From Mytilus galloprovincialis (taxonomy: Eukaryota > Mollusca > Bivalvia > Mytilida > Mytilidae): 64,000 nt of DNA. This document shows, one piece after another, positions 1 through 12,689 of the stretch. The stretch covers positions 56,576,439 to 56,640,438 of the forward strand of contig NC_134847.1 in assembly GCF_965363235.1 (NCBI RefSeq), written 5' to 3'. The notes below the pieces were generated by a model. That model searched no databases. It saw nothing but the letters and a program-made list of their open reading frames with translations, and had not been told where the DNA came from. How positions within the stretch are numbered: the first letter of the stretch is position 1; every line of letters begins with the position of its first letter. Both the position numbers and the translations under genes were made by a program.

Positions 1-147
1 CCCCAGCAGGAAGTGATTGTAAGTGCTCTGACAGAGTAAGCAGATTCTCCTCCACATTTGTCACCTGTCGTGTTGGTCATGTACATACTCTGTGATAATT
101 TTGAGCACTGAAGCATACAGAATCATTGAATTGCAAAATAGCACATT

Positions 148-330
148 ATAACGACTGCCATACAAGTGAGAGGTTTAACTAGTTATAAATCCACTATTTT
201 CTACACAAGGAAATGTCTGTACCAAGTCAGTTGTTTTTCACTCGTTTGGTGTGTTTGAGCATCTGATTTGCCATTTGATAACATACTTTCCGTTTTGAAT
301 TTTCATTTGAATTCGGTATTTTTGTTATTT
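148..330 (+). repeat. Dispersed repeat family (GACTG..ACAAGTGAGAGGT type)
   Basis: This block reads ACGACTGCCATACAAGTGAG, then a CCACTATTTTCTACA segment, a GTGTTTGAGC segment and a CCGTTTTGAATTTTC segment in fixed order. The same order occurs at 25373-25566 on the same strand, and in reverse orientation at about 23060-23160 and 36785-37000. Partial relatives lie near 15600-15740 and 20480-20600. I recognise it as an abundant mussel repeat but cannot assign a class. Confidence 0.7.
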
Positions 331-3300
331 TAAATTTTTAGTTTATTTATGGAATTGGAGCTATCTTCCTCTGTCTTTAATTGCAGTTGAATTGAATCCT
401 TTTTACGTAGGTTATTTTCAATCAAATAGTGAGACAAGTATGCCACGGCATTACACAGACATAATTTAGTGAAATTGAATATCAGAGTATAAATTTATTA
501 TGAATTGTTTGGGATGGGTATGGTCTACTTAATATTCCCCTCACTTCAGTTGTTTTAATTCTCAAATACAGATATGAGGCCTTAACGATGTAGCCACAAA
601 GCCAATGAATTGATGAATTTGATTGCATTTTGTGCAATCTTTGCCCCAAATACATGCATTTGATCTTACAACAATATGAAAACTCCTTATCCCGACAGAG
701 ATGTATTCTAAAAATTTCATTGGATATTATCCACTATGAAAAAAAAATGTTCAGACGAAATCTTCCAAAAGGTACACAGTGGAGGTCGAATGATGCTCTA
801 TGGACTAATAACATCCAATATTTTAAACAGTGGTGCATGATACGTTGTCTCCTTATGTATATAACGCAGGTCTTACTCTAACAGACTGACTGATGTATGT
901 TTAACATTAAGAGAAAATGTTTTCCCGCCTTATTAGTAATTAGTCATTGTATTGTTTTTACCACATGACTCTTACTAAAGACAACAATATAATACAATAA
1001 GAATAGTTTTATTATACATATAAAAATAAACAACAACAAAAACCAATTGCCACATTGTACAATTGTTAATAAATATAAAAGTATAAAATCATGCTACATC
1101 TTGATAATAAAATAATGCTTGGAGGGTGAAACCAATTGTCAAACTGATTAAGAAGAAGTTATTTTCCTAGTTCAAATAAACCTTTTACAACAATCTGTTT
1201 AGATTTAACATACATCTTGTGTCATATATCCAATGTAACATGTTTTCAATTTTAAAATTTATCACAGATGGAAACAACTTGTACATAGGAGAAACTGTAT
1301 CCTTGCATGTTCAAACGTTATAGAACGTGTTTTGATAGCACTTAATTTTCAATCTTATGATTTCAAAAATGTGAAAAGCACTATAATATGAAGTCTTATT
1401 TTTTATTTGATCACATACAATATACCATGCTTTTTTGTTTGATTTGCATAGGCAGGGATTTTTACGTCCAACTTAGTTACTAGGAATAGTTTACTCTTGC
1501 AACAAAAAAAATCTAAAATAAGAAACAAAATCAATACTTGAAAAATTGATTATGGTCACTGATTTCAAATATAAACAAACTGGTGTATTTAAAAAAAAAA
1601 AAAAAGAGTAGGGCCAATTAACCCTGTATTCAATTCACACGGGGTCATTTTCAACAAGTATTTCAGTATAAATTGAAATTTAAAGTATCAAAGTACTGAA
1701 TTTTCGCCTATTTCTCAATTGCTAATCAGACAAAAAGCGACAGAAAAATGACTAAAACTGCAGCTTAAGAGATATTTTGCCCAGTACCAAGTTCTTTTTC
1801 CAAAATTAATCATAAAGAACATTGTTTACCAAACTAAAATTACATTTGAAGAACATCAATGCCTTGTTTTTCCAGTACAAACTAATTTGTGTGGTTATGA
1901 CTGCAATTCGATGCAAAATTTTGTATAAAATATTCTTTTGACATCAATATTGAGGCCTGAATATTATTAATTTTTTTTTCGAAAATATGTAAAACTGTGA
2001 ACCAATATCTTTAGAACTGATGATGATTTTCCATTTCCAGTAGGAATTGACAGCCTTTTAGACTTTGCCTTTGATTAAAACAAATGCAGTGAAAAATGGC
2101 CCTTCTCCTGGTTTCCTGTTTTACAAATTAAATTTCACTGTTTATTTTGAAATATTAAAGCTTTCAAAAATTAAGCCTTGCTAACTATATTGTGGCAGTT
2201 ACAACAAATTTACAATATACAATAAAGCAGTTATTGTAAGTCACTGGCAGGACTAGCTGATGTGTAAATATGATGTCAACTTGCAGGATACCAACATAGA
2301 CTCTGGACTGGATATATTTGTACAGACTTATGTTTGACGTTTCAGTTAATGCAAGTAAATACATCATATTTTGTGTCATCTGGAAATATTACAGTCTTCC
2401 ACCTATATACAATCAGCATTATTCTCAACGTGTTTATAATAAAATTGCATAACCAAAAAATTGTTCAAACTCTTCAATGCAAACGTTATAACATAATGTT
2501 TATCTCTAGGAAACCATACCATGTATAAATAGTATAAATATATAAATATATACATATAAATAGCACCTTATACTTTAACAAATCCAAATCCTTGCTATGA
2601 TTTAATACTACTGTCATTATGACCCCTAACAGCAATGAATGTACAACTTTTCACTATTTCATTTCATGTCTCACCATTTTGTTTCATACCCAAAAGACAT
2701 GAATACCAGATAAAAACAAGTACAAATATAAAGATCTGATAGACCTTACTAACAAAACAAATGGTATATCTCTAAAAGTTCTTAAACAACTTAACATCAT
2801 GTTACAGTAAACAAAAAAGCACATGTTTATTTAATATTATCTTGTCTAGCTTTGACTTAACCAAATGTGGTCTATATCATAATCAATGACCCAACACAAA
2901 CTCATCAGTTTTAAATATTATGATTTAAGTTGGAATTTATACCTTTGGTAGACCTATGATGACAATACCACATCAATAAAAAATTATTTTTTATCTCTTA
3001 AAAAACGGCATTTGATATATTTTTTATGGCAAATAAATAAGTGAAAATAATGCAACATAAGGCCTTTGATTCAGAATTTGCTAAATTTATCATCAGTCTT
3101 GTTGTGTAGGCAGCCATTAACTAAATTAAAAACATGAAATATGAAGGGACTTAAAGGGACTTTTAACTTATAACTTATATAACATTTCAAAACTTTTCAG
3201 TAACTGGTAATTTGAACATCTTCTTTGGTTCAATTGTAAAGATGGCTATTTCATTTAATGTACATCACATAAAAAAAATGTGAATAAATCATGATGTGCT

Positions 3301-4116
3301 TCTCTCAGTTTGAACATATGATGGCTGACTAAGAATGGACTAGAATAAAATTCTACATGAAATAGAATAGAACGACATATTGATCATAAACTAAAGTTGC
3401 TTGTATTCACAGACATTGTATTTTCTTATTATTTTTGCATTAAAAACCTAGAAAACTAGAAAAAAGGGGCCCTAATTTGGGATAATATGATTGGAGGTGA
3501 CACAAATATCTAAGTATACTGGTCAATATTTCAAATTTTGTAATCTTTACAAAGATGTATTACTAGGATACAAAGTTTATAGAATGACTACAAAAAAAAT
3601 ACAGCATCAAATAAAATATTTTGTATCAACTAAGAAACCTAGTTATATTAACTCTGGACCTATTTAAGTGGAAGACTGTCAATAGGGATGGAAGCTCTGT
3701 TAGAATAATCATAATGTAAATTGCACATAAAAGAATTATGCTTGGCAAGAGAATAAAATATATCATTTAAAATATCAATGCAGCAAATTAGATGCTCATC
3801 CAAATCAATTCTCAGTTTATATTTTCAGTGTTAAAAAATAAATATTTTTAGATTTTGATGAAATGAGACATGTCTACCTCTATATCTTTTGCTAAAATTC
3901 TATGTTATATTTCAGTTCAATACCCTAGGAATTCTCTGAGAGTTTGCACACATAAAACTAAATGACCAAAATTGAAGGTTTTATGCGAGACCATCATGAG
4001 TCTATGTGAGACCAGCATGAGTCTTAACCCAAAACAATGACTGATTAAAATGTAAATGTTTGATGCATCTACATAAGTTCCTTAATAATTGTACAATTTC
4101 TTAACAGTATGATAAA

Positions 4117-4350
4117 TAAACTCATCATAGATACCCAGGACTTAATTTTGTATATACGCCAGACGCGCGTTTCGTCTACAAAAGACTCATCAGTGACGCT
4201 CGAATCCAAAAAAGTTAAAAAGGCCAAATAAAGTACGAAGTTCAAGAGCATTGAGGACCAAAATTCCTAAAAGTTTTGCAAAATCAAGCTAAGGTAATCT
4301 ATGTCTTAGGTAGAAAAGCCTTAGTATTTCAAAAATTCTAAATTTTGTGA
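4117..4350 (+). repeat. GACGCG..ACTCATCAGTGACGCTC dispersed repeat, copy 1
   Basis: The order is AAACTCATCATAGATACC, then CCAGACGCGCGTTTCGTCTA, AAGACTCATCAGTGACGCTC, an AAGTACGAAGTT segment, GAGCATTGAGGA, and a GCTAAGGTAATCTATG tail. The 5849-6055 block repeats the same order. Other relatives lie at 13725-13925, 19956-20325, 21745-21790 and about 29630-29700. It is non-coding and its class is not assigned. Confidence 0.85.
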
Positions 4351-5848
4351 ATAAAATAGCTCTCCCTAAATCTATATCTCAAGTCTTAAGTCTTTGGTTG
4401 GTAACTGCTTGACCTTAAAATGTAGGCACATGAATTAAAGCATGAAGTAAGTTTGCACAGGCAAAGTTTCAGGTATTTGCTTCCCTTATTTTGATATTAA
4501 GGGTTATGAAGTGTCCCAATTTATTTACTATCATGGTGGTATTGTAGAATAATGAAAACAAAAATTTGTGTTTTCATAGTCTTTTGCATATTATTTTAAA
4601 TATATAGTTATCACTGGTATTAGACAGAAAAGGCACTTGATTAAATGTAACAGCTATTACATGGCTACAAAGACACAGCATCCATAATTGGCTGAATAAA
4701 ACGCTATAATAAAAATGTTAATGCACCTAAAAATATAGACTAGAGTAATTCATTTTTAGGGAGGATTATATACTATGCTTGATGCATCCTTACAAGTTAT
4801 GTAGGTCACTTACTACTTGAATCTGAAATAGGACATGACTGCATTTGGTTGTATGAAGTGTTGATTATAAGTAGTCATGATTTAGTTTTAATGGGAGACT
4901 GAACCATTCCCATCAATGCATTCTAATACCAATTGCATGGTTGTAAATCACCTTAGATCTCATAAAACTCAATCAAAGTCAATCAAGCATAAAATGTAGA
5001 TTAGATTGACCTGATTAAAATGGAAGGCTGTTTAACTCCCTTAGCCACAACCTTACATCATGATACAGAATTGTCAAAGATTATAAGTCTGAGAGCAGAA
5101 CTTAGACAATTACATACAAAACCAGTAGCACATCTATTGAACTCAAAGTTGCTTATTTTACAGTAGTCCCCTAAAATTTGATACAGACTATCATCTTGTT
5201 GTTGTGTGATCACCAATATACTCATCTTACACTTAAAGTCTACTTGATGACAGAAAATGCTGATTCTTCTGCTTTTTTAATGTAGTTTTTCAATTAAATT
5301 ATATTTCAAAATATAGGGTTAAGCCAATGCATGCATATAAATATATCTAGCAAATATTACTTGTAAAATTATAAATGTACAAACAAAATAATACTGGTCT
5401 ATTCTTTTCCTTTGGTCCAATCTTTTATAACATCATTTGATCCTGTAAATGTAGAAAATATAAATAAATCTCAGGATCAGATTTTTGTTGGGTTTTTTGT
5501 TGTATTTTTTTGGGTGGGGCCCGATCCATAGGAGAAGGTGTTTTTAAAAAGGTACATATATATATATATGAAAATTGGTAACTATCTTGCAGATGTTTAT
5601 TCCACTATTTCTATATTTTCATAGATAAATATTCTTTATATAATTGGTAGTTTGTACACAGTACTTGATTATAATAAATTCACTTTGAGATGAAGAACAG
5701 TAAAAAAAGTGCTATTCCTTTGCTTTTGGTGTGTTTTGCTTTTTTGCTGTGCAAGAACTGATCTTGTATCATGAATATGAGATATGCCTTAAGATTTCTT
5801 TTATTTACATTTTAACTGGAATATAAGCTACATGCATAAACATTGTAA

Positions 5849-6055
5849 ATAAACTCATCATAGATACCAGGACTAAATTTTATATACACCAGACGCGTGT
5901 TTTGTCTACAAAAGACTCATCAGTGACGCTCGAATCCAAAAAAAGTTATAAAAAGCCAAATAAAGTACGAAATTGAAGAGCATTGAGATCCAAAATTCCC
6001 AAAAGTGTTGCCAAATACAGCTAAGGTAATCTATGCCTGAGGTAGAAAAGCATAG
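5849..6055 (+). repeat. GACGCG..ACTCATCAGTGACGCTC dispersed repeat, copy 2
   Basis: This block is colinear with the copy at 4117-4350, starting at AAACTCATCATAGATACC and running to the GCTAAGGTAATCTATG tail. The two copies differ by scattered substitutions, so they look like separate insertions or an old duplication. Confidence 0.85.
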
Positions 6056-6483
6056 AAAAATCTCTGACAAAAGATTCTTAAAAAAAATATCACAGTATGT
6101 TTTAAAATAGAAACATAATAGCCTTAAGTTCAGATACAGTATAGCTTAAACTTTAGGCTTATAGACAATTAAAGTTCTATGACAGTTGTTACAAAGTCCA
6201 CATTTTTCATTGAAGTATATGTATCTAAAGTCCAATGGGTGTATCAATATTTTTTTATAAAATTACAATAAATTGTCTCTCAGACATGTGTGAAATATCA
6301 AAGATAAAGGGATGCGCCATGAGTAAAGTAGTCATATCAGAAATTTATAAAAATAAGAAAAGGAAGGTAATTTTAATAGATATAAACCACTAACCAGATT
6401 TTCATGAAAACTGCTTAAAGAACTTTTGAGTTATTGTCTACCAACTGGAAAATCCCCCTTTTTTTATGAGTTAAATCCCATAA

Positions 6484-6848
6484 GGCCAAAAAAAAATATA
6501 TGTCTGTTTCCTGCTTTCAAGGCAAATAAATCAGGGTCGGTAGGTCGGGATTTTTTTTTGGTACTCCCTGTCAGATTTGCAGGTGGTTAAATGTCATGAT
6601 TGGTTAGGGTCCTGTACCCCAAAATGATTTAATCCCTTTAAAGAAGCTTTAATTGAATATTCCTCCCAGTGCTGACATTTTTTAAACCTTAATTGTAGCA
6701 CATTTGTGCTGGGAGCAGCCATTTTGATAGTTTGGGCATAGTAAAATACGGATCTGGATCGAACCGGAAATGATTTTTTTCCGGATTTGAATAAAAAGAT
6801 CTAGGGTCGGTCAGGAAACAGGAAACAGACATATATTTTTTTTTGGCC
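6484..6848. mobile_element. PIF/Harbinger-like MITE
   Basis: The ends form a perfect 30-bp terminal inverted repeat: GGCC, then nine A, then TATATGTCTGTTTCCTG at the left, and its exact reverse complement at the right. The element is flanked by TAA on both sides (6481-6483 and 6849-6851). A GGCC-starting TIR with a three-base TWA target duplication is typical of PIF/Harbinger elements. At 365 bp with no ORF it is non-autonomous. Further imperfect inversion (GGGTCGGTAGGTC versus GGGTCGGTCAGG) lies inside the perfect ends. The perfect ends suggest recent insertion. Confidence 0.88.
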
Positions 6849-7240
6849 TAACTGACAGAAATGAATAATCTAAAGTTAATGAAAAAAAAGGCGCTAACGT
6901 CAATAGATGTTAACAAATTACCAAAAAGGATCATAACCTGCTCAAACCATTTTGAGGTATTGTCCTTAAACTGGAAAATAAACCTTTTTTTAATGGACAA
7001 TACCCCATTTCTCTGATATGTAAAATCCTAAATTTATGAAAACCCAAAGACAGCTGACATCAACAGATATATAAACAATTCATCAAATTCATGCAAATTG
7101 GTTAAAGCTTTTTTGAAGTATTGTCCGATATGTTGACCGGGATGGACAATGGTATACCAGAATCATGATAACAGGTCCCATAAACAGGCGTATATATATC
7201 TTTTCAGCTGCTGTGACCAAGGAATAAAGACTTACAGATG

Positions 7241-10200
7241 TCATATAGAGGCATCCTCACTCTGTCTTTGTTGAATACTGTATAATTTCATGGCCAAGGT
7301 GTCTCCAAAAGTGTTTCTATATCCAGGACTCAAGTTATCTAATAAGGCATATATGGTCTCATAACATTGTGATTCCAGGTTCTCAATCTTATCAAAATGT
7401 TGACTTACAACCTGTGATGGAAAATACACTTTTAATTCAAGACATTTATTTGTTTTCTTAAAACTCTTATCATATTAATAAAGAACATACATGTTCTACA
7501 TGTAACATGTGTAAAGAAAGACAATTTTCAAGATTGGTTATTTATTATAAAAAATAATTTAATTACTTTTTGTATAGATGTTTTTAAAACGAAAATCACA
7601 AGCATTCACTGCAAAAAATCCCCATTATGTGTGAAATTTCACCAGTGATCCTGTGTTTAAAGGAGTATGTTTAGTACTGTAAGGTCCTAAAATGGCCCCC
7701 TTTTTTAGCGTAAATTTAAAATTCGGATTTATTGACCAATATCACAATAAATTAAAGCTAATATAGTAACTAGATAGGAAATAAGCTATTTTGTTGAAAA
7801 TTTTACATTTCTACGTTACATTTTGATGTCACAAGTTGCACTCATATTGATTTTTCACGAAAAAATCAATGAAAATAGGTAAATTTCAATAGATTATTGG
7901 TCAGGAAACATAAAGCGCATACGTCGACAACAAAGATCATTTAAAATAATGTTTGTGAATACATTTCACATGTCTTATTTGAATACTAAGTTTGTGGACG
8001 CCTGCGCTCTATGTTTCCTGGTCCTTAATTTGGTTGAAATCCAGCTCATTTTGTAAAATTTCACCAAAATCCCTTATCTTGACCTTTTTGGGATGTAAAA
8101 ATCAACGTCTTAGACTTAAACTTTGACAAAAACAGTTCTGTTTTACTTTCTCACATGTATTTAAGGCAACTTAAAACCTTTATTGGCTTGTAACTATAAA
8201 CTTTATAATTGGGGCCAAATATGGCCGAACTTACTCCTTTGTAGACATCTCATCTAATAAGCTTGATAACCTTTTTTTGTTACTTCAACTTAGTTGGCAA
8301 ATATACTAACTATACATCCCTCACAAACCATGCTTTGACATTCCCATCCCTTAAAAAAACTAGCTATGGACAATGCTCCCCCTTTCTGATCTGCCATATG
8401 AATGAGTAAAGTTCTACATATTTTAGGTTTGACATTTTTTGTAATGAAGATATATCAATAAAAAATATGCAAATATACAATGTATATATATATATTTAAT
8501 GAAATGTCATTTACAAATGTCACTTTAGACAAGAATTTTATTCAACATTGATTTTTAGCTGAAGCTCACACATGACCTTTGGATACATGTATTATGAAGT
8601 AACAGTTAGAACATGTGCTTGACATTTTAAAGTTAATAAACATAATGTAGAATGTCAACACAAATAAACAATATTAATATTTTCACTATTCTCAAATTTA
8701 GCAGTGCAAAATATTTTTTCAAGCAGGTGACAGCATAATTTTTTTTTCAGCTACAGTGCAAAACATAATTTTTTTTTCGTTCAGCTAGGCCATCAAAATA
8801 TTTTTTTCAAAAAAATCCCAGGCCCCCCCATAAAAAAAAAAGGTTGTTGCCTAAGTAACAACATGCTATCATAAATCATAAATTTTGAAAATAGTCATAC
8901 AAAAAATGAAATAAATATCATTTGGCCAATGAAATGGCTGACCTGTTGTTCTATATGTATGTCATCTGGTTTCTGGTTGAGAGTTGTCCTGTTGGCTTTC
9001 ATACCACCTTTATCTATATATCATATACATGTCTATTGAATATTGTATAAATAATTTCATCAAAGAATAACCAATATTTCTTATTAAGTGTAATATGTAA
9101 CAATTTTCTTAGTTAACTGTAAAAGAATCACACTAAAAAAAGTTGCACATTTATCGCACATTTGATAAATGTACATGTAGGGAGAGAAGTCACATATCCA
9201 TGATATCTGATACATGTACTAAGGAAAAAATGTTCATTTCTGTACAAATGTTTTTAAGTATGATGGTATTTTTTGTTCTCTCTCATTCTTTGTTAAAGTT
9301 ATATGAATGATTGATTGATAATTTACTATTTTTTATTGAAAGGAAATTGAAGCCAGTTATCATATGGTTAATAAGTAAATAACTACATTAGATGTATGTT
9401 TCATTATAAAACATTATTCTGATTGACTACAATGCAATCTCGCATTATTCCTTAATCAACTTCATTACATAATAAAATTTATCAGTCATGACGACACGAG
9501 GTCCCACAATAAAGTGCACCTGTAGGTAAATTAAATAAAAACTTGATAAAAATTGTGTTTTCATGATCCTAGTTAAAAAAAAATGTAATCATAAAGTATT
9601 GAATGCTTCTTTTTGTAACTTAATAGGTGTGTAAAAGCTTTGACCGTGTGCACATTTTTAGAATGACAAAATGTACTTTTGTCAACGCTTTTACACCCCA
9701 ATCCATTGAAGTTACAAAAGAAGCATTCAATTCTTAAATAAACATTTAATGAATTCTTTAGAAAACTTGACATTAACATGGACTGCATTTGTTAGTAACC
9801 TTTGAAAATTTATTCAATTGCAATCAACACAAACATTGTATTATATCATGTCTCTGGTGACTTTACGCTAAACTTTTGAGTTCACATGAAGCCCAAAGCT
9901 AAATTTTCTGAAAATTTTAGTTGATTCTGTAGGCTTGACGAAAAGAATTTTACAAGCCTGACAGCAATTATACAAAAGGGACCGTAAGACTTCTAATAAA
10001 GAGTGAAGATGGTAAATAAAATCAAAACTAAATAACAACAATCAAACAAAATAAATATATATATATTTCAAATTTGACATTATTTTGTTTTCTCTGGGAA
10101 CAGTATATATGTTCCTGTTTTTTTTTTAAATTAGTGAAATTTCCAGGAAATAGTCCTGTGGCCTGTTTTTACCACTGACTTTTTTTCAATACTTTTTTTA

Positions 10201-11384
10201 TTTCAGTAACCCCTCCCCCTTTTTGACATTCATTATGAGTACCTCGAATCCGGGTCCGTTCGCGCCCATTCACGTTCGCACCCATTCATGTTCGCCCCCT
10301 TTCACTTTCGCACCCTACATGTTCGCGCCCAATTTTAATTGGTTTTGTGTTTAATAACTTTGTAATCAAGTTTTGGCAAGTGTATTCTTATAAGTATATT
10401 GTTGTCATTGTCTCAAAATAAAGTGAGACAGCATTTTTTTTTTGTGTTGAATAAATCTTAATCATATTTCGGAAAGTGTATTGTTAAAACAATAAAAATA
10501 ATCCTTTCTAAAAAAAAGTCATGAGTGGGATTCTGTCAAAGTTTTATTTTGTGTTGAATAACTCTTAATCATGTTTTGGTTGGTGTATTGCTATAACTTT
10601 ATTTCACTGACTAGCTTGTTTCAATATAAAGTGAGATTCTGACTATTTTTTTTTTTTTTGTGTGTTGAATAAATTTTATCATGTTTTGGTTATAATTCGT
10701 GTATTGCTATATTTTATTGTTTCATTGTTTCAGATCAAGGGAACCAAGCTATTAAAAACAATTATCTTTTATGTTTTTCATTTAAAATCTTCAATGTTTT
10801 ACTCATACCAAGCTATAAATACATTCAGTATTTACACCAAAGCAATTTAAAACAACAATCATGATTTTCTAATTGTTCAACTGGAATTTGAATTAAAATT
10901 GGGCGCAAACTTGTAGAGTGCGAACGGACCTTGAGTGCGAACGTGCGAGGTGCGAACGTGTAGGGTGCGAAAGTGTATTGGGCGCGAATGGACCTGATAC
11001 CGAGTACCTCCCCCTTTTTTCCAACAAAACAACAAAATCATCAAACCTTGCATGCTAGTTACATTGTACTTGTAGCTCCACATATTCTTCTACGATTTGA
11101 CAACATGTCAACATACAGAACGTTTTACAGCGTTGTCAAAAATTAATTTTACTTTATAATTTAGAGAATTACTCATCACTCTATTTCCCCTGTCTGCTTA
11201 CCCTGAATCCACGAACTGACAGTTCCACGCAGAATTCTTCATTTTCCTTCGTTTCCAAATTAAGATATACTAGTTCATTGGTGCTTGGTAAATTGGGAGA
11301 TATTATAACAAACTTCACAGCGTATGCCACTTCTTTAACAACTTCTTCTGCTTCTATACGAAGTGTATGTTCATCTTGATCCAT
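7241..11384 (-). CDS. GSKIP: GSK3-beta interaction protein (GSKIP), two coding exons
   Basis: Coding exons are 11384-11202 and 7411-7241, joined in phase 0 by a GTAAGC donor and a CACAG acceptor, giving 117 aa. In vertebrates GSKIP is a small cytosolic A-kinase anchor that binds PKA RII and GSK3-beta. Residues 9-30 (RIEAEEVVKEVAYAV...) match the amphipathic RII-binding helix. Residues 38-55 (VYLNLETKENEEFCVEL) match the family core. Residues 80-105 (YETIYALLDNLSPGYRNTFG) match the C-terminal GSK3-interacting segment. The ATG at 11384 is chosen; the codon just before it is GTG, which would only add one residue as a non-ATG start. The protein is about 20 residues shorter than human GSKIP (139 aa), mainly because the N-terminal leader before the RII helix is missing. 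A non-coding first exon is possible. No other family fits as well; the identification is firm, the partners are inferred from homologues. Confidence 0.93.
7659..8241. mobile_element. Candidate non-autonomous element with short inverted ends
   Basis: The left end reads AAAGGAGTATGTTTAG and the right end CGAACTTACTCCTTTG, giving an inverted AAAGGAGTA.GTT. The interior contains an inverted pair around TTGGTCAGGAAACATAAAGCGC and GCGCTCTATGTTTCCTGGTC. No clear target duplication is visible, so the boundaries and class are tentative. Confidence 0.4.
9598..9731. mobile_element. Hairpin MITE in GSKIP intron
   Basis: Left arm ATTGAATGCTTCTTTTTGTA and right arm TACAAAAGAAGCATTCAAT pair almost perfectly. 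The pairing continues imperfectly inward through GTGTAAAAGC/GCTTTTACAC to GTCA. The arms cover most of the 134 bp. No TA or longer target duplication is clear. The 71-aa frame across it on the minus strand is a by-product of the hairpin. Confidence 0.65.
10246..11001. mobile_element. Mutator-like foldback element with 9-bp target duplication
   Basis: The element is bracketed by perfect 9-bp direct repeats GAGTACCTC at 10237-10245 and 11002-11010. Its ends are inverted arms of about 95-110 bp made of 15-16-bp units around GTTCGCACCCATTCA, each arm finishing at CGCCCAATTTTAATT. Long inverted arms plus a 9-bp duplication fit Mutator-like/foldback elements. Between the arms lie about four units of roughly 110 bp that start with T-rich GTGTTGAATAA and carry ATCATGTTTTGG and GTGTATTGCTATA. 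There is no transposase ORF. The 62-aa and 68-aa open frames inside it are repeat translations. Confidence 0.85.
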
Positions 11385-11879
11385 CACAAATGGGAGATAA
11401 CTCTATTACTCTAAATACCAAAAGGGAGATAATAATTTTATTTTCCATACTTAATTCTCAATAAATTGTTCTTGTCTAAAACAGTATGTTGTTTGTGTTT
11501 ATCATGCAATTTTTTTAATAATTAAAGTTGATTCAATAATTATAAGGCATATAAGACCTATAAATAGTCCCAAGTGAGGCCAAGTCAAAAATCAATTTGA
11601 GCAGCACGTTAAAAAAAAAAAACACTCAGGCACTGTATCTAACTATCTATTGAAACAATTATATGTAGTCTGTTTATGTCTCTCATTTTAACTGTACAAA
11701 GAAAATAACAGATTTTTAGAAAAAGTGAAGCCGGCTTATGTTGGGCAAAGTTGATTCACCGAGCAGTGGATACTGTAATCAAGACTCAACGATAACATGT
11801 ACATGTAGTTAATACATCCTTGACGGGAGGGATTGTACCTGATATTCATATGATGAAGACATATAATTTTTCAACCAGT

Positions 11880-12385
11880 TTATTTGAGGTCTGGAGCTGG
11901 CATGTCAGTTAACTGCTAGTAGTCTGTTGTTATTTATGCATTAATTATTGTCATTTTATTTATTTTCTTTTGTTACATCTTCTGACATCGGACTCGGACT
12001 TCTCTTGAACTGAATTTTAATAAGCGTATTGTTATGCGTTTACTTTTCTACATTGGCTAGAGATAAAGGGGAGGGTTGAGATCTCATAAACATGTTTAAC
12101 CCCGCTGCAATTTTGCGCCTGTCCCAAGTCAGGAGCCTCTGGCCTTTGTTAGTCTTGTATGATTTTTAATTTTTGTTTCTTGTGTATAATTCGGAGTTTA
12201 GTATGACGTCCGTTTTCAGTACTAGTATTCATATTTTTAAGGGGCCAGCTGAAGGACACTTACGGGTGCGGGAGTTTCTCGCTACATTGAAGACCCATTG
12301 GTGGCCTTCGGCTGTTGTCTGCTCTATGGTCGGGTTGTTGTCGCTTTGACACATTCCCCATTTCCTTTCTCTATTTTATTATCGT
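11880..12385 (+). repeat. Dispersed mussel repeat ending in GACACATTCCCCATTTCC
   Basis: I recognise this block from other mussel sequence: GACATCGGACTCGGACTTCT, GTTTAACCCCGC, CCTGTCCCAAGTCAGGAGCC, GGGGCCAGCTGAAGGACAC, TTTCTCGCTACATTGAAGAC, and a GTTGTCGCTTTGACACATTC tail. It looks like the 3' portion of a larger element, but neither termini nor a coding part is visible here and I do not assign a class. Confidence 0.6.
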
Positions 12386-12689
12386 TTTGGAATTTGTTAA
12401 ATAATAGTACAATTGCAATTATACAACATTTCGGCCCAATTCTTATATAACAAATCCGTTTTTATAAGAATTGCTTGGTGTTATTTGTAAAGGCGCAAAA
12501 CTGTTACTTGGAAATATATCAAATATTGATATTGAAAAACCAATGACAATTAAAATCACCATTTTGTAACTAGCTTGACAAGCAATATGACAATTACGAG
12601 ATTGCAACCTTATCACATGCACATACTCTACAGAGTACTCTCTCTATTTCTTTATATATTAGGTACCGTACAGTATGATAACGAGAGAA

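Larger units (their letters stand above)
1..7240. other. AT-rich GSKIP 3' flank / possible long 3' UTR
   Basis: No convincing coding exon is visible; the open frames are short and unconserved. Recognisable repeats are a dispersed repeat at about 148-330, two copies of the ACTCATCAGTGACGCTCGAA repeat (4117-4350 and 5849-6055), and a Harbinger-like MITE (6484-6848). A (TA)n tract lies near 5556-5570. Part of this stretch may be GSKIP 3' UTR, but no decisive poly(A) site can be chosen from sequence alone. Confidence 0.5.
7412..11201 (-). other. GSKIP intron with several inserted elements
   Basis: This 3.8-kb phase-0 intron holds three recognisable insertions: a candidate element at about 7659-8241 with short inverted ends, a 134-bp hairpin MITE at 9598-9731 and a Mutator-like foldback element at 10246-11001. 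T-rich tracts near 8720-8810 repeat an AAAATATTTTTTTCA-like motif a few times. A fragment at about 8940-9010 resembles a dispersed mussel repeat. I see no coding sequence. Confidence 0.7.
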
